Notes: a model not told the origin generated them from the letters alone. A stretch of 64,000 nt of DNA from Lactifluus volemus (GCA_022376515.1 WTXI01000001.1:1240001-1304000); one strand, 5' to 3'; shown: positions 22,790 through 35,390, numbered from the stretch's first letter. Numbers and translations are program-made.

Positions 22790-25700
22790 TCAGGAGTTCC
22801 TGTCCACCGGGGTGCTCGCTCTACCTTTCGTTCTGAGCGAGGGCCTCCGTGTAAGAGGGGTGACTCGGCGAACTCCAGAGGAAGGGGATGTGTCGCTCCC
22901 TTGGTCATCGCCGAGTTCGGTAGGATTCGGTGGGAGCGTTTCACCATCACAATCCTCGTCTTCGGGCCCTCCTTCCATATTCACGCGATGGACCCACCGA
23001 GCGTAAGATCCTGCGCCATCTACCCATCGCAGAATACTGAGACTGGTATCTCGGAGATATTTGGTCATTATTTGCCATGGGATGCTTCCGGCGCTTCTTT
23101 TACTTGTCCGACTGGGGCATCGGCTATCTGACAACCCGTTGACGACGTTTTCACTCTGCCAATATGCGGGCAATGTTGGCATGGCGGAAAGCATGACTGG
23201 ATCTGACGGTAAAAGGAGTGGGAGCATGTATGGCGAATCTAGCAATTCTCCGAGGACTTCTGGTGGCCTGACGGGCTCCCAAGACGTCGTGTCTTCCTCT
23301 CGATCAAAGAGGAGGTCTATGTTGTGCTGCGCACTCAACACCTCCGTGGAAGCAGAAGTCATGGAGACAGCACGCGTGCTGACGTTGTCATTCAAGATAG
23401 ACGAACCGTCATCGCGGTCACGCTCCTCCATCTAAAATAACCACCATTAGGTTTTGATACAAACTCATGGTAAGAAATCACACTACCTCCTTCCTAAGTG
23501 TTTCCACTCCTAACTTTACTCTGTGACGCTCCCAATCTCTCTGCAGTTGTGTAAGGTATTGGCTACATTCTTCCGTCATGTGGCCTTCGTTGACTTCGTA
23601 CTTGTAATCTTTCACGGCACGTCTCATCTACTCGACAGTGCTTCCGGTGAATTCTCAAAGACATTTTCTAGGTAATCAGATACTTACCTGTAAGGGATTC
23701 AAATACTTCAAAGTCTGAATCGTTGCAATGAGATTGTCAAACTCCGTGATAGAGGACGAACACTTTCGACAAGTTCCATAAGCATGGCGATTATAAGAGT
23801 TCTGTGAGCAGCTAACCTGGAGCCAATTCAACAAGTCTCGCACGGGAGCTAGATGAGATAGGATGCTGCGAGGTAAGTTGACCGTTTCTACCCACTCTTC
23901 CAATGCACTCAGGTTCATTCCAATCAGAATGGCCCGGGAGCTGCCTCTCACATAAGATTCATCTGAAACGTGAAGTGTCGTACATACCGGCATAAGTACT
24001 TTTTGCGGGTGAGCACTCTATTGAATATTTCACCTACACAACTAGCTTCGGCAAAGTAATTGACAATATAGAGGAGGCCTCACAGGCAGTCCAGTAAAAG
24101 ACTTGAGACCAAATTTGAGTGATGAGAGCAGGGTTGGTGCCAGAAAGTACCAAAAATGTTTGCAGAGCATCAAAGAACGAGGTAACGCTCTCGGGACTGG
24201 GTCCTTGGTGTGATTGTTGCATATCTTGGATCATGGACTGTAACGGTGCACTAGAAGAACCTCCACGATTCCTCGAAAAACCCTTTCTTAAAGATGCGAA
24301 GCCGCGGTGAGTGGGCGGCGGAGATGGTGGGATAGGTGATGATGAGCGACTTGGGTTAGCGATTCCGTTTTTGGTTGATGGGGTAACGGCAGGACTAGGT
24401 GTTGGCTTCTTTTTAGGCGTCAATGAACGTAGAAAGGACCACTCCGACTCGAATTGTATGCCGTCAAACTCGGAGGGATGTGAAGAATAGTCTAAGATAC
24501 CGTCATCGAGAATGTCGTCGGTTCTTCTTTCTATATAGCGAATGACAAAAACTATGGCATATTGAAAAGAGTAAGTCATTGCGGATTTCGAAGCAAGGGG
24601 TGCGTACCAAAGACGGAGTTAATAACCTCCTCAATCAGAACAAATGACCCAAGCAACTCGCAGGTCTCATTGATGGAATTATCACAGCGCATGAGATGTA
24701 GCCATGCGGTCGTGTTATACAGCCAAAATACAAGGCACGGAAGATCTTCTGATCTACTCTGATCAAGTTTTAGTTTTGGTGAAAACATTTGTTAGGAAAC
24801 GCACTTACAAAGAACGTGTCCTCGATTGCATCCGTAGCACCGATTATGAGGTCTTCAAGCCACGAACTATCGCAGGTGAGGCAAGCAAAGCGTGCCAGCA
24901 TATACAATGCGTTGGCAGGCTCTGAGTTTCGCATAGAAGGGGTGAAGTTAATTATTAGCGTCTGGAAGACATCCGGGAGTGCAGGAGGAGAAAACACGAG
25001 CATGCTCGAGTAGTGGGGTGATGGGGTCTTTCTGGCAATCAGCCAGGTAACTGGACATAGACGGAAAGCGTCACTCACGAGAAGGGTCTCCTCGCCTTCG
25101 CCTTCGCCCTCGTCGTCTGCCATTGCCTGCCACTCCCCAACCCCCCACCATTGCGGCGCAATCGACAGTACTTTCCCGACGTCCTCGCGAACGCGATCTT
25201 GTCTATTCTTCAGTGCCGTTCTTCGTTCTTCCTGTCGACGTTGCTCTTCCATTCTACCCCCAGTCCAACCTTCGCCACGCATTGCTTCTCCAAGGAGTAT
25301 GGAAACGTCCTGTCTCCCTGGCATGGTGGAATGCGCTGTGACGATGTCTAATGGCGTAAGCCCGAGCCGCGTCTGAGAAAACGGCGAACATCCATGGGTT
25401 AGGAGGAAAGAGACGAGCGTTGGTGGCGACATCAGAGCGGCATGATGTAACGCTGTCCACCCGGCTGTATCGATATCAGCATGACCAGAGGGGCACATAG
25501 ACTCAACCGGCTCACCATTATCCTGATGGTTGATGTCTGCACCTTCTGAGGCCAATAAGCGTACACATTCCTCCCTCTCCACGTCGCGGTCAGACTCGGA
25601 GCCGAAGCCAAATATGGTGAGGCTAACAAGACCAAGGCCATCTTCGTCACGGATACTGAGATCGATAAACGCGTGCGCCTGGGGGTCCGAGAAGAGGAAT

Positions 25701-25888
25701 GACAATAAGGAGAGGTCACCAAAGAGACACGCGCGGCTGAGGGTGTGGGAGACAAGTTCCGCCTTCTGGGCCGGATGAAGACCGGAATAAGATGCAAGGA
25801 GGGGAGCGAGGGTGGATGGACTTGGGTAAATTGGGTGTAAATCAGGTTCAGGGGTGATGTCAATTGGTTGCTGGGAAGGGGGTGTCAT
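22790..25888 (-). CDS. Ankyrin-repeat plus DIL (dilute) domain protein
   Basis: The start is ATG at 25886-25888 (MTPPSQQPIDITPEPD). Residues about 45-200 carry ankyrin repeats (ECVRLLASEGADINHQDN, then TAGWTALHHAALMSPPTLVS and GLTPLDIVTAHS). The middle is a DIL domain, the fold of the myosin-V globular tail: LPCLVFWLYNTTAWLHLMRC, LGSFVLIEEVINSVF, later SVTSFFDALQTFLVLSG, IWSQVFYWTACEASS and GSSRAILIGMNLSALEEW. A C-terminal extension of about 200 residues is acidic and Ser-rich. There is no motor domain, so this is not a myosin. Related ankyrin-DIL proteins are known in fungi and are presumed to act in membrane or cargo attachment, but the function is unproven. About 870 residues in eight or more exons. 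Confidence 0.82.
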
Positions 25889-26069
25889 TCGTTGGGCGCA
25901 GCGCTGCTGACCTGGACGGTATAAATGATAAGTTGTCTATTCGTTTCGCTTTGTGAGGGGAGTCCCAACGAGAGAGGTGCCGTACCGGAGTCGGTTGACC
26001 TCGCGACTGCTCGACTCGAAAGGAAACATCCCGCCCGGCGCTTCTTTGTGATCCTTAATCACACTCCTG

Positions 26070-26854
26070 ATGCCTCCGACAAAACGGCAGAAACGATCTC
26101 ATCACGAAACCCATCTCTCTACAGCTCAAAGTGACGAGTCTGACGGTCCAGATGGGTTTTCTGCGTCAGAGGCATCCAAGAGCAACACTGACGACGAGAT
26201 TGCCATGGCAAGGCTCGTAAAGTCTAAAAAGACTCTCAAACGAAAACATCGTGCTACGGACCCTTCTAACTTTGGTGCGACTCTTCAATCACTGCTCAAG
26301 ACGGACGCGCCGTCCGAGTTGCCGCTCTCTCTCAAGCCATCAACTGCGCGAAGACACAACGATGAGAAACTTGAGCTCAGGGCGAAGAAGCTACTCAAGG
26401 TGGAGAAGAAGGGAAAGGAAGAAATAGGTCGGATAAGGGATGTCATTGGTGGTTGGGGTGGTGAGAGCGAGAGAACCTTGCGTAAGGTTGCTCAGAGAGG
26501 TGGTGAGAATTGGTTTCAACTTTGTTCACTCAAGGGAATAATAAACGTTGATTTACCTAGTTGTCAAACTGTTCAATGCCATCCAGCAGTCCCAGGCAAG
26601 CGTTGCTGCTGCTGAAAAAGAATTGAAAGATGCCCGAGGATCTGGGAAACCTACTCTACCGGCACCGTCGTTGGAGAAAAAATCCAAGTCAAGGAAGGGA
26701 AAGAATAAAGACAATCCCTTAGGTCGTGGTAAAGATTGTAAGTGAGCTTGCAAGGATCGTACTCTATTGATCGATTAAATTCCACGGTCTAGCGCTAGAT
26801 AAGGATAAGTTTATGGATATGATTCGCTCTGGAGGGATTGTTTCTAAAGAGTAG
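26070..26854 (+). CDS. RRP15: Ribosomal RNA-processing protein RRP15
   Basis: A nucleolar factor for 60S subunit assembly. The start is ATG at 26070 (MPPTKRQKRSHHETH). An acidic and Lys/Arg-rich N-terminus leads to the family core NFGATLQSLLKTDAPSELPL and LELRAKKLLKVEKKGKEEIG, then, after an intron, VVKLFNAIQQSQ. A Lys-rich exon follows, and the last small exon reads LDKDKFMDMIRSGGIVSKE before TAG at 26852-26854. This is the normal RRP15 end. Divergent from the ankyrin-DIL gene with 181 bp between starts. Confidence 0.85.
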
Positions 26855-26949
26855 TAACTTTGAGGGCGTAGTTAGCTCAAGCGCCTACCCTTAAGTAAGA
26901 CGACAATTGGTAATATATTTATTCACCCTCATCTCGTTCAACGACTGTC

Positions 26950-28048
26950 ATGGTTCGTTCATCCCACTTCTTTCACGTTCGTCCTCGCCTCAGAGTGTTC
27001 TCCTAGTCCACTCAGCAGAAAGTGACCATCTCCGACGATGAATGGGATCGCCGACTGGAAGAGGTGTCAGTTTCTAAAGCGTGAGTATCCTCTTGTTTCC
27101 CCGCTGTACATTTCCTTATGATGAGCCTACTTTGGGAATCTCGCTGAGAGTCATCATCATTGACGAGTCGATAAATATTTGCATGTATTATCTGAAATCC
27201 AATCCTTTGGTCTCTTTCTATCTCCACGAAGAATTCGGCACTCATTTCTTTTTTTTTTTTTTTTCACCAGGGATCTTAACCGCCTTGTGATGGATTATCT
27301 TGTCATCGAAGGCTACAAATCTGCCGCAGAGGAATTAGCTTGGAGGCTGGAGTTCAACCAGCTGTAGACTTTGCAAGCATCGAAAGTCGGCGGAATATCC
27401 GTGAGGCGTTGAATCGAGGTGATGTCCAAGAAGCGATTACGCGAGTTAATGATTTGAATCCCGAGGTAAATCGCAAACCCTCACGTATTTTGCAGGATTA
27501 AATACTGCATGCACCACTCTCAGCTCTTTGTGGGCGGTGATGATTATGCTAAACCTTCAGTCTTCAAAATGACCTCTTTCATCTTTTGTGGTGTTTGTTG
27601 GCGATTGGTTACTGACCATACTACTCGCTGAACAGATATGGATACGAACCCTGCGCTGTACTTTCACCTGCAGCAGCAAAAGCTCATCGAGTATATTCGC
27701 CAAGGGAAAATCACTGAAGCGTTACGGTTTGCACAGGAAGAACTGGCACCTCGTGGAGAGGAGAGCCCAGAATTTTTGGCGGAGCTGGAGAGAACGATGG
27801 CACTGTTAGCGTTTGAATCGTCAGGCGCGGTGCCACCTGCCATTTCCGATTTGCTATCACCAGGGCAACGGATGAAGACAGCGGGAGAGGTGAATGCGGC
27901 GATATTGGAGAGCTTGAGTCAAGGACGGGAAGCGAAATTGGTTGCACTGCTCAAGCTATTACAGTGGGCAGAGTCATTACTTGTCGAACGGGCTGTATTC
28001 CCCAAGGTTCGGAGGATGGAGTGCGATGGGAGGGGTACCGATAGCTGA
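26950..28048 (+). CDS. GID8: GID/CTLH ubiquitin ligase subunit GID8 (LisH-CTLH-CRA), with frame breaks
   Basis: A scaffold subunit of the GID/CTLH E3 ligase that in yeast degrades gluconeogenic enzymes. The start codon at 26950-26952 appears to be the whole coding part of exon 1: a 54-bp intron (26953-27006) follows, and exon 2 reads STQQKVTISDDEWDRRLEE. Then come the LisH helix (LNRLVMDYLVIEGYKSAAEE), the CTLH region (FASIESRRNIREALNRGD, VQEAITRVNDLNPE) and CRA (NPALYFHLQQQKLIEYIRQG, PEFLAELERTMALLAFE). The frame shifts by one base near 27340 and again near 27636 with no room for an intron; both are best explained as missing single bases. The stop is at 28046-28048. Confidence 0.85.
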
Positions 28049-28268
28049 GAGAGAGAAATTGTATAGAATATTTTATTAGACACACGTGTATAAATTTGGT
28101 GTTGTTAAGCCCTTGTGTGTGGTGTGCCTTGTCTAGTCCAGTCTTAGTTTCGCCTGCTTTTTGGTTCTCTTTCCAGTAGACAGCTTTCTCTCTCTCTCTG
28201 TACTGTACGACCGGTCAAGGTCATCAGTCGATTCATCCTCCCTTTTTTTTTCTTACTATTTCAACTCA

Positions 28269-31200
28269 ATGGCAGATGATTCCAGGTCCGTTGCTCCTCG
28301 TAGAAGAGCGCACCCGCACCGCCCCATCCTTGTCGTTGCCAATCCAGGCCCGGACTCGGACAGCGATAGTACCAATGAAATGTCTACACAGCGTTCGTAT
28401 TATCCTCACCCATACAGTAACAACACCCCACCCAGTCCCTCCTTACCTTCTCCTTCCACCGACAAGCCTTTTCATGTTCAACCTCTCTCATCTCGTGAGC
28501 CCGGTCCCTTGACCACCACCAACCTCCCTTCACATTCCCGTCACCATCCCGCCTCTCAATCAAATCCTGCTCTCTCTTCCCCTTCTGGTACCAGTTCCCC
28601 CCCTCCTAGCACACCCGGTCAGTCCGTTCCCCCTACAGACTTCATCCAGGATCCTACTTCCAGGCTCGATTTTGCTCTCGGCTCGAGTAACTCCTCAGAC
28701 GCCCTAGTACAACAACAGCACACTCCCCTTCATACCAGCACAGCGAGTCATATTCTTGGCAAGATTAAGGCCCACATCCCTCGCATCCCTCAAGATCGTC
28801 GTCTCTCCAGCAGTTCTCGACCTACCTCTGTATTCTTTCTCTTTTTTTCTGAAATGACCTTCTTCCTTACCAATCCTTGTAGTCCCCAACGAATACCACG
28901 CCGTCCGAACCGGATGGTAATCGGAACATGAACGACGTCCGTTCTCCACCAGCGGACAAGGCCGTGACCCGGATCTTTGTCACCGGAGATTCAGAACAAT
29001 TCTACACCGTGGACATATCGGGTTTCAGAAATCCTGCTTTTATCAAGGAGCTTATCTTCTCAAAAGTATGGGCGCCATACAATTCTCCCTTGTTCACAAA
29101 GCTGACCTGTTTTCCTAGCTACGAATCGAGGATGAGGAACAGTCACACTATTCTATTTATCGAACAGAAATCGGCGCTTATGCCCTCGGTGACGCCCTCT
29201 CCGACGAACAACTCTACGAGTTCTGTCGTGATCATGGGGATGATAAAGCCGGTCTCAAATTCTTCGTTGCCAACTCTTCGGCCGTCGTTCATGAACGGAA
29301 TCAATCATCTCCCGTCGCCTCACCGACAGTCAGTAGCATGCAACCTCCCGTAGTCATACCCTCTCCCAATTCGGTGTCCAATCGCCCACAACCCCGACAG
29401 CGTTCACATTCTCGCCATGGAAGCGTATCTTCAGCTAGCGAACGTCCAGAGATACTCAATGGTTTTGATCCTTCCCTTTCTGATGACCAGAATGGCGTCG
29501 ATGCCGAGAGTCATAGGTCTACTCTACGTCCGCCCCCAAAGTCTTATTCCGTCTCCAACCAGAACCTTGTACCTCCCTCTCCGCGAGGTTCTCGGAAGCC
29601 GACCGAACCCCGTAATGGGTCTCCTGCTCGATCTAATCCGCGTTCACACTCGCCATTCTTGTCCACAGACCGTTCCGGTCCACATAGTCCCGACCTTCGA
29701 CGCGGTCGCCCTAATCATTTCACGACACTCTCACAACCACGTGCTGTCCCAGCCTCTCCTGAACGCTCACGTCCCGTTTGCGACGACAGGTCATTTAGTG
29801 GTGTCTCCGGCACGTCTCCTCACAGTCGCTCTGGTTCAGAGGTGCTCACCGAACGGGAGAGACTCGAGGTGTACGGAGATGTCCCCCGCATAGACGAACG
29901 AACACCGGTGAAACGCAAGTGTGCATCAGGGAAAAATGAGTTCGAAGCAAGCAAGTTGACCAGGGAACCATCCTGGGTTATGGTCGACGGTGTACAAGAG
30001 GGGACTCGCCTTCCACGGGTTGGGCGGGGACCCAAGTCTTCCCCCCGTTATCAGCCTTCCAATTCTTCTCTTTCGCGTCCTCATGGTATCCTCATTCCGA
30101 GACAACAGCCTGCTTCGAGTCCTGGTGGTGATAGGGAATCACGCAGCTCAGTAAGGCAGGCCGTTCCTCTTGGCTGGGCCGATAAATCGAAACCGCCTAG
30201 TGGTGATCCCTCTAGTCCAGTCCCACTATATAATCTCAAGATGGCGAAGAGTATGGACAACTTGCGTGACAGGACAACTCTTGCCCTTTAACTCCCGGTC
30301 GTCCCCGTCCCGTCCCCCCACCATTGCCTGCAACCCCGTCTTTAGGCAACCTGTCGCAGTCAAAAGATGGTACACTCACCCACCACCTTGTGGATGGAGA
30401 TGCTGTCGGGTCCTCTTCGCAACGTGAAGTGAATTTACCGCCCCCCAATGATCCGCTAAAGCGTCAAGTAGAACCTCCCCGACCGCTCCTACGTACTTCT
30501 CCCACCAATTCACGCCCTGTTCGCCCTCTGCCGCAGCAAACTCCAGGGCAACCTCTGCCCGAAGTTGCGGTTACTACTACCCCACTTCCGCCTCGTCTTC
30601 CATTTCCTCAGTCCCCTCCCACTGGCCTGTCGACGTCTACCAGTTCAATGCCAGGATTACAACCTACACAGCCAGATCCCATTTCTCGACCTCGCTCGGT
30701 GCTCGATGAAGAATCAATTTCCCCGGCTCAACACCTGCCGCGGTTACAACGACCTGTCGACTCGTCAGTGTTTTCCGAGCCGTTGCAGGAGTCAGATATA
30801 CTGCGGTCGCCGTTACCACAAGCACCCCGTTTCGTACCGCCGCGCCAGTTACCGCCACTGATATCAAGAGAAGACTCTGCTCCTCTCACCACTACGAGGG
30901 CTCTGCCTATTCCTGGTCGCGCACCTGCAACTGCCATGGACGATCGATCGCCAGACGTTCGGCCAGGTTCTCTAAATGATAACAAATCCACTCCTGCCAA
31001 TCGTACCCCTCCTCGAAGCCCCATCAGCCCGAGGAGTCCTTGGATCGATTCCCGAGAGCGCTTTGCCGTGGCTTCTGCTGCGACGAATGCAGATGCTCCT
31101 AGGAACCATGGTCAGAGTCGTGACCTTATCGATTTCAATAAGCCCGCAGAGAAAACTATCACCCAAGACGACAAGACACTACGAGCCATTCAACATATAC

Positions 31201-33338
31201 TGGACAGCCAGATCAGCTCGGACGAGGCAACGATGGTGCCAAAGCCAAAGTCGACGTATGTCCTTCCTCCTATCCCACCACCTCCACCGCCGCCGCTCCA
31301 GACGATGCGCAACATCGGCTATGTACCGCCACCACCGCCCCTCCCTAAGCCACCAGCGCCTGCCCCAATTCCTGTTACTCAAACCTCATCAAATAGTTCC
31401 ATTTACACCCCCTCTACTCCGGAAACGCCTATCAGTCAGCCTTCAGATCAAGATGGGTCAGACAGTGAGGCTGGAACTCTTTGGCAGAAGCCAATGATCG
31501 AGGAAGAGCCACTGACTGACCGACCAAAGTCAGCCAGTCGTGGACCACCACTCACTGTGAAGATTGGTGAACAGTTTGGTGGTTCTCCGGTACAGGCACC
31601 GCAGTTGAAGAGCTCTAGTAGCAGCGGTGGCGGGTTGACGCTTATCCCTATCAACTTTCCTCCGCCACCGAAGCATCCTCCACCATCACCACCTCTTCCG
31701 CACTGGGGATCGCGCACACCAACGGCACGGCAATCCAACAAGAAACAGTCCAAGGTGGACAACTCGGTTCAGGACTCGTCATGGGCATCCCGACCCAACC
31801 CGGAGGAAGTAATCAACAAGTTGGAGGTTTGGTTCCCAGACCATGACCTTGACAAGCCTGTGATTGAGGCGAGCTCCGGTGGGACGTCTCCAACGGTTGC
31901 AGAGAATCCCCCTGCTCCGTTACCCTACAACGGCAAATCAGACAAGCGGTCGAGGCATAAGAAGTCGATTCGAGTCGTCGCAGAGGAACACAATTTGAGA
32001 CAGGACAGAACCTCGCGGCTGCAATCGAGTTCAGCTTCCAATGTTTTCAGGAAGCGTAGCACAAAGCTGTGGGATAGCCGAGTTGAGGAAGTCACTCCCG
32101 GGCAGATAACGTCCGGCATGCCACCAATCCCAGACTCGCCATCGGCGTCAGGATCTGGTGCCTCTGCTCCCAAACGTCCGTTCCTTTTTATGATACTTCG
32201 TACTCGCATAACAGTCGCTCATATTTATGCTTCATAGCCATTTTCAAGTGGGTCAGGGGAGAGCTTATCGGGAAGGGCAATTTTGGTCGTGTGTATATGG
32301 CGTTGAATGCCACTACTGGGGAAATGATTGCGGTAAAGCAAGTTGAGATTCCAAGAACGGCGAGCGACAGGAACGACTCGCGGCAAGTCACGGTCGTGGA
32401 GGCATTGAAACTTGAGAGTGAGACGCTCAAGGACCTGGACCATCCCAACATCGTACAGTACCTTGGGTTCGAGGAAACGCCGAATTTCTTGAGCATGTAA
32501 GCTACTTTTTATTTTCTAACAAACGTTCGCTTCTGACTTTATTCAAGTTTCTTGGAGTATGTTCCTGGAGGTTCTGTGGGAGGTTGTTTGCGTAAATACG
32601 GTCGTTTCGATGAAAACGTCACAAAATACTTTACGGAACAAATCCTTTCTGGACTGGAGTATCTTCACTCCAAGGGTATCTTGCATAGAGTAAGTAGCAC
32701 GTGGACTTGCATGGTCTTTGCGTTACTGATATCATGAACAACAGGATCTCAAGGCCGATAATATCTTGGTTGAAAGACGGGCATCTGCAAGATTTCTGAC
32801 TTTGGTATTTCGAAACGAACCGACGACATCAATGAACAGAATGTTCTCACTGCCATGCAAGGCACTGTGTTCTGGATGGCACCTGAGGTTGTCAATACGG
32901 GAAAGCGGGGCTACAATGCAAAGGTTGATATCTGGAGCGTTGGTTGTGTTGTTCTGGAGATGTGGGCTGGAGAACGTCCTTGGCGTAGAGAGGAAGCCAT
33001 GGCCGTGATTGTGAAGGTGTGATCAGTTCTCCTTCACCTGAGTTCGAACGCTCAAATAACATCCATCAGTTGTACTCTTCCAAGCAAGCTCCTCCGATAC
33101 CATCAGGTATAACGCTGTCTTCTCAAGCTGACGATTTTAGGACAAAGTGTTTCGCAATGTACGTTCTTTACTAAACCCAATGTATGCCTCTAACAGTGAC
33201 GACGACAGCAACCCTGATGAACGACCATCTGCGGCCGAGCTAAGAAGGCATCCGTACTTAATTCGTCCCCCAGGTTGGGGGTTTAGTGATTTCTTCGGCA
33301 GCCAGGAGGGTCCTCGGGATGATACGGTTGAATACTGA
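28269..33338 (+). CDS. BCK1: BCK1/Mkh1-type MAP kinase kinase kinase
   Basis: The top kinase of the cell-wall integrity MAPK cascade. The start is ATG at 28269 (MADDSRSVAPRRRAHP). After a Ser/Pro-rich start comes a small ubiquitin-like/RA-type fold (RIFVTGDSEQFYTVDISGFR, GAYALGDALSDEQLYEFC), as in Bck1 relatives. A roughly 1,000-residue disordered Ser/Pro-rich region has two poly-Pro stretches (PPPPPPPLQ and PPPPPLPKPP near 31280-31350). The C-terminal kinase shows the glycine loop LIGKGNFGRVYMAL, VAIL-type lysine in IAVKQVEI, EALKLESETLKDLDHPNIVQ, catalytic HRDLKADN, DFGISKR, WMAPE and the end ERPSAAELRRHPYL. All key residues are present, but the frame breaks by one base just after DLKADNILVE (near 32777). 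The stop is at 33336-33338. Confidence 0.9.
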
Positions 33339-34435
33339 TGACTTCACGAACACTGCTTTGATAGCGTACTTTTTTTTTTTTTTTTTTCATGCATTCCTAG
33401 GCACTGTGTTTACCTTCCTCACATTCAAACCCGGTACATCAACGTCTACCATTTCTGCTACATTTGACATGCATCTTCTGTTTCCTTGCACACATTTTTG
33501 TTACATTAGTCCATTCCGTTCGTATTCCTATAATAGAACGGCGCAATTCCTAATCCACTGTCAGATCACGGCTACCCTATCCTAGTGTACCATGTGGCCT
33601 CTTTCATGATCACATGGAACAAACAGGACGGCACCCGGGGCTAGCCGAACGCGTTCAATGCTCCTGGAGACGGAACGATCTGGTCTGCCGTGCCCTCACC
33701 ACGAGTGTGCATTATTGTAAAAATAAAAAAACTCTTCATGAGTAATGTATCCACTCATTTTAGGCAAACTCCTAGCGACGGGAGTGGCATGACAACGTAC
33801 AAGCTCTACTGTAGTACCAGCGTCATTGTGCTCCTCGCATTGGCAGCCGGCGCGCGTGGAAATGTCGATACGTGTAGACACCATAGTGGGAGTCATGTCA
33901 GCGGGCCAGCGGGACCTCTCACTTCTAGAGGTAGGAGGAAGGTCTAGGATGTGAAGTAATGGTGATTAATTAGGCCTAATGGGTTGATGAAAAAAACGTG
34001 AAATGATATGTTATTGTTCCATCGATAAAGCATTCCAAGAAATGGAGGTGACGTACAGTGGGTGCCATCAGCTACAGCTAGAATCGTCAAATGGGATTAT
34101 CCGAAATCGTCCGTCCTCTCTCTCCATATAGAGTTGTCTAGTGAGGTGAGCTCTCACCACCAAAGCTGGGCAAGGTGCGGGAGATACTGTACCGAAACGC
34201 TATGTGCTCATGTGGAATCGGGTTCTCCATTGAGCTTGGTCCCATCTGTCCATCCGTGAGCAGCGTTGCACCGAATCAGGCAAAGGCAGGCGGCTTGGAA
34301 GAACTTTGGCATGCCAAACTTGGGCTGGGGGCCGTGCTACTGCAAACATTTGTCGCTGCATCGAGTACAAAGGTGTAGCAGGTAACCAGGCAAGTTGCGG
34401 AGTGTCGGGGTGCCGCGAAAGTGCTGGGTAGCTAG
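33339..34435. other. Intergenic: convergent 3' regions, nothing recognised
   Basis: About 1.1 kb between the convergent BCK1 and UPF0587 genes. A run of 18 T lies at 33370-33387. Small frames on either strand carry no familiar motif. Confidence 0.5.
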
Positions 34436-35305
34436 CTACTCACAAAATCCAATGACAACAGAGGTGTAACTTTCTCGTTTCATGAGTAGTCGACGAAGAC
34501 GACCAGGATAATGTACAGTAGCGCAATATTGCTATGCCCGGCTCCACTGACTCTCTATTTCCGAGATACCAACGGGCATCTTTGCCTTTTACACATGACA
34601 TTTGTTTCAAAAGATATCGGCAGTAGTTCTTGATGAAGACGTACCTTCTCGTCATAATCCACCCACTCCCCACCGTCAAACTCGACTTCTGTGAAAAGTG
34701 CTCTGGAATCAAGACCCTCGCATTTCCAAATCCCCTTGTGAATGAATAGAAGATGTAGCAGGGTGCGATGGTAGAGAACGGGATGCTTACCCGAGGATCA
34801 AAACTGATGAACTCGAGACCTCTACAGTCGATTATAAGAAAGGGGGCGAATTGACTGTTTGCATTGGAGTACGGTTGTGGTGGACTTGATGCTTCAAACT
34901 TTGCGGAGCTTTCACGCTTGCAAAGGCCACACCTCCAAACGAAATGGGCAGTGTTGTCCTTGCCTGTGCTAACGTGATGCTCTTCCTAATTTGATTTGAC
35001 ACAAGTCAGGACAAGTCATCGCGCATTGAATGGAACAGGGGCACGCACGACGCGGTTAAGGGATACGACCTTTGGGTGAATTCATTGCAACTAGTACATT
35101 TCACCTATAAGAAACACGTGTAAATGGGACGGTTGAACACAGATGATGGAGGCCAACCCCAAAGAAGTACTCAAAGTCGACAGAGGCAGGAACGAGATTT
35201 GTGACATTTTCGAGGTTAGCCTTGATAGAGAGGAGAAGACGCTAGGAGATGGAGATGAGTTGATTGGCTGTTTAAGAGAGCTGACTGAGTTGTAATTACC
35301 ACCAT
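34436..35305 (-). CDS. UPF0587 / CXXC zinc-binding protein
   Basis: A small eukaryotic family (C1orf123-like) with two CxxC pairs that bind zinc. Exon 1 seems to hold only ATG (35303-35305). After an intron the protein runs RLLLSIKANLENVTNLVPAS, VDFEYFFG, then VKCTSCNE (first CxxC), and later HFVWRCGLCKRESSAKF (second CxxC). The conserved LIIDCRGLEFISFDPR and the beta-strand end FTEVEFDGGEWVDYDEK follow. The very last exon is uncertain; I give the stop at 34436-34438, with the possible alternative ending near 34483. About 165 residues, the normal size. The biochemical role of the family is not established. It shares a very short divergent promoter with mS35. Confidence 0.8.
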
Positions 35306-35390
35306 CTCTGGTGTGCAGAGTGAGCCAGGAGCGGGAGTGCCTGTTTGTCACTGTGTTCCTCCATTATCTGTCTTTCCACAGGACCAGCCA
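35306..35390. promoter_or_regulatory. 85-bp bidirectional promoter, UPF0587 / mS35
   Basis: The start codons of two divergent genes are only 85 bp apart, so the promoters and both 5' leaders must overlap. A CCAAT pentamer directly precedes the mS35 ATG. Confidence 0.5.

Noticed and set aside
26871..26915. tRNA-like sequence (GGGCGTAGTTAGCTCAAGCGCC)
   Set aside because: It resembles the 5' half of a tRNA, but no matching T-arm or acceptor stem could be found downstream.
27249..27264. Long T tract (also at 33370-33387 and 40249-40265)
   Set aside because: These lie in an intron or in 3' regions and look like ordinary pyrimidine or poly-T tracts; no further structure was seen.
30291..30345. 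Frame break in BCK1 at the TAA near 30291
   Set aside because: A normal intron (GTGACAGG to TTTAG, about 82 bp) restores the frame as NLRNLSQSK, so no error needs to be assumed.
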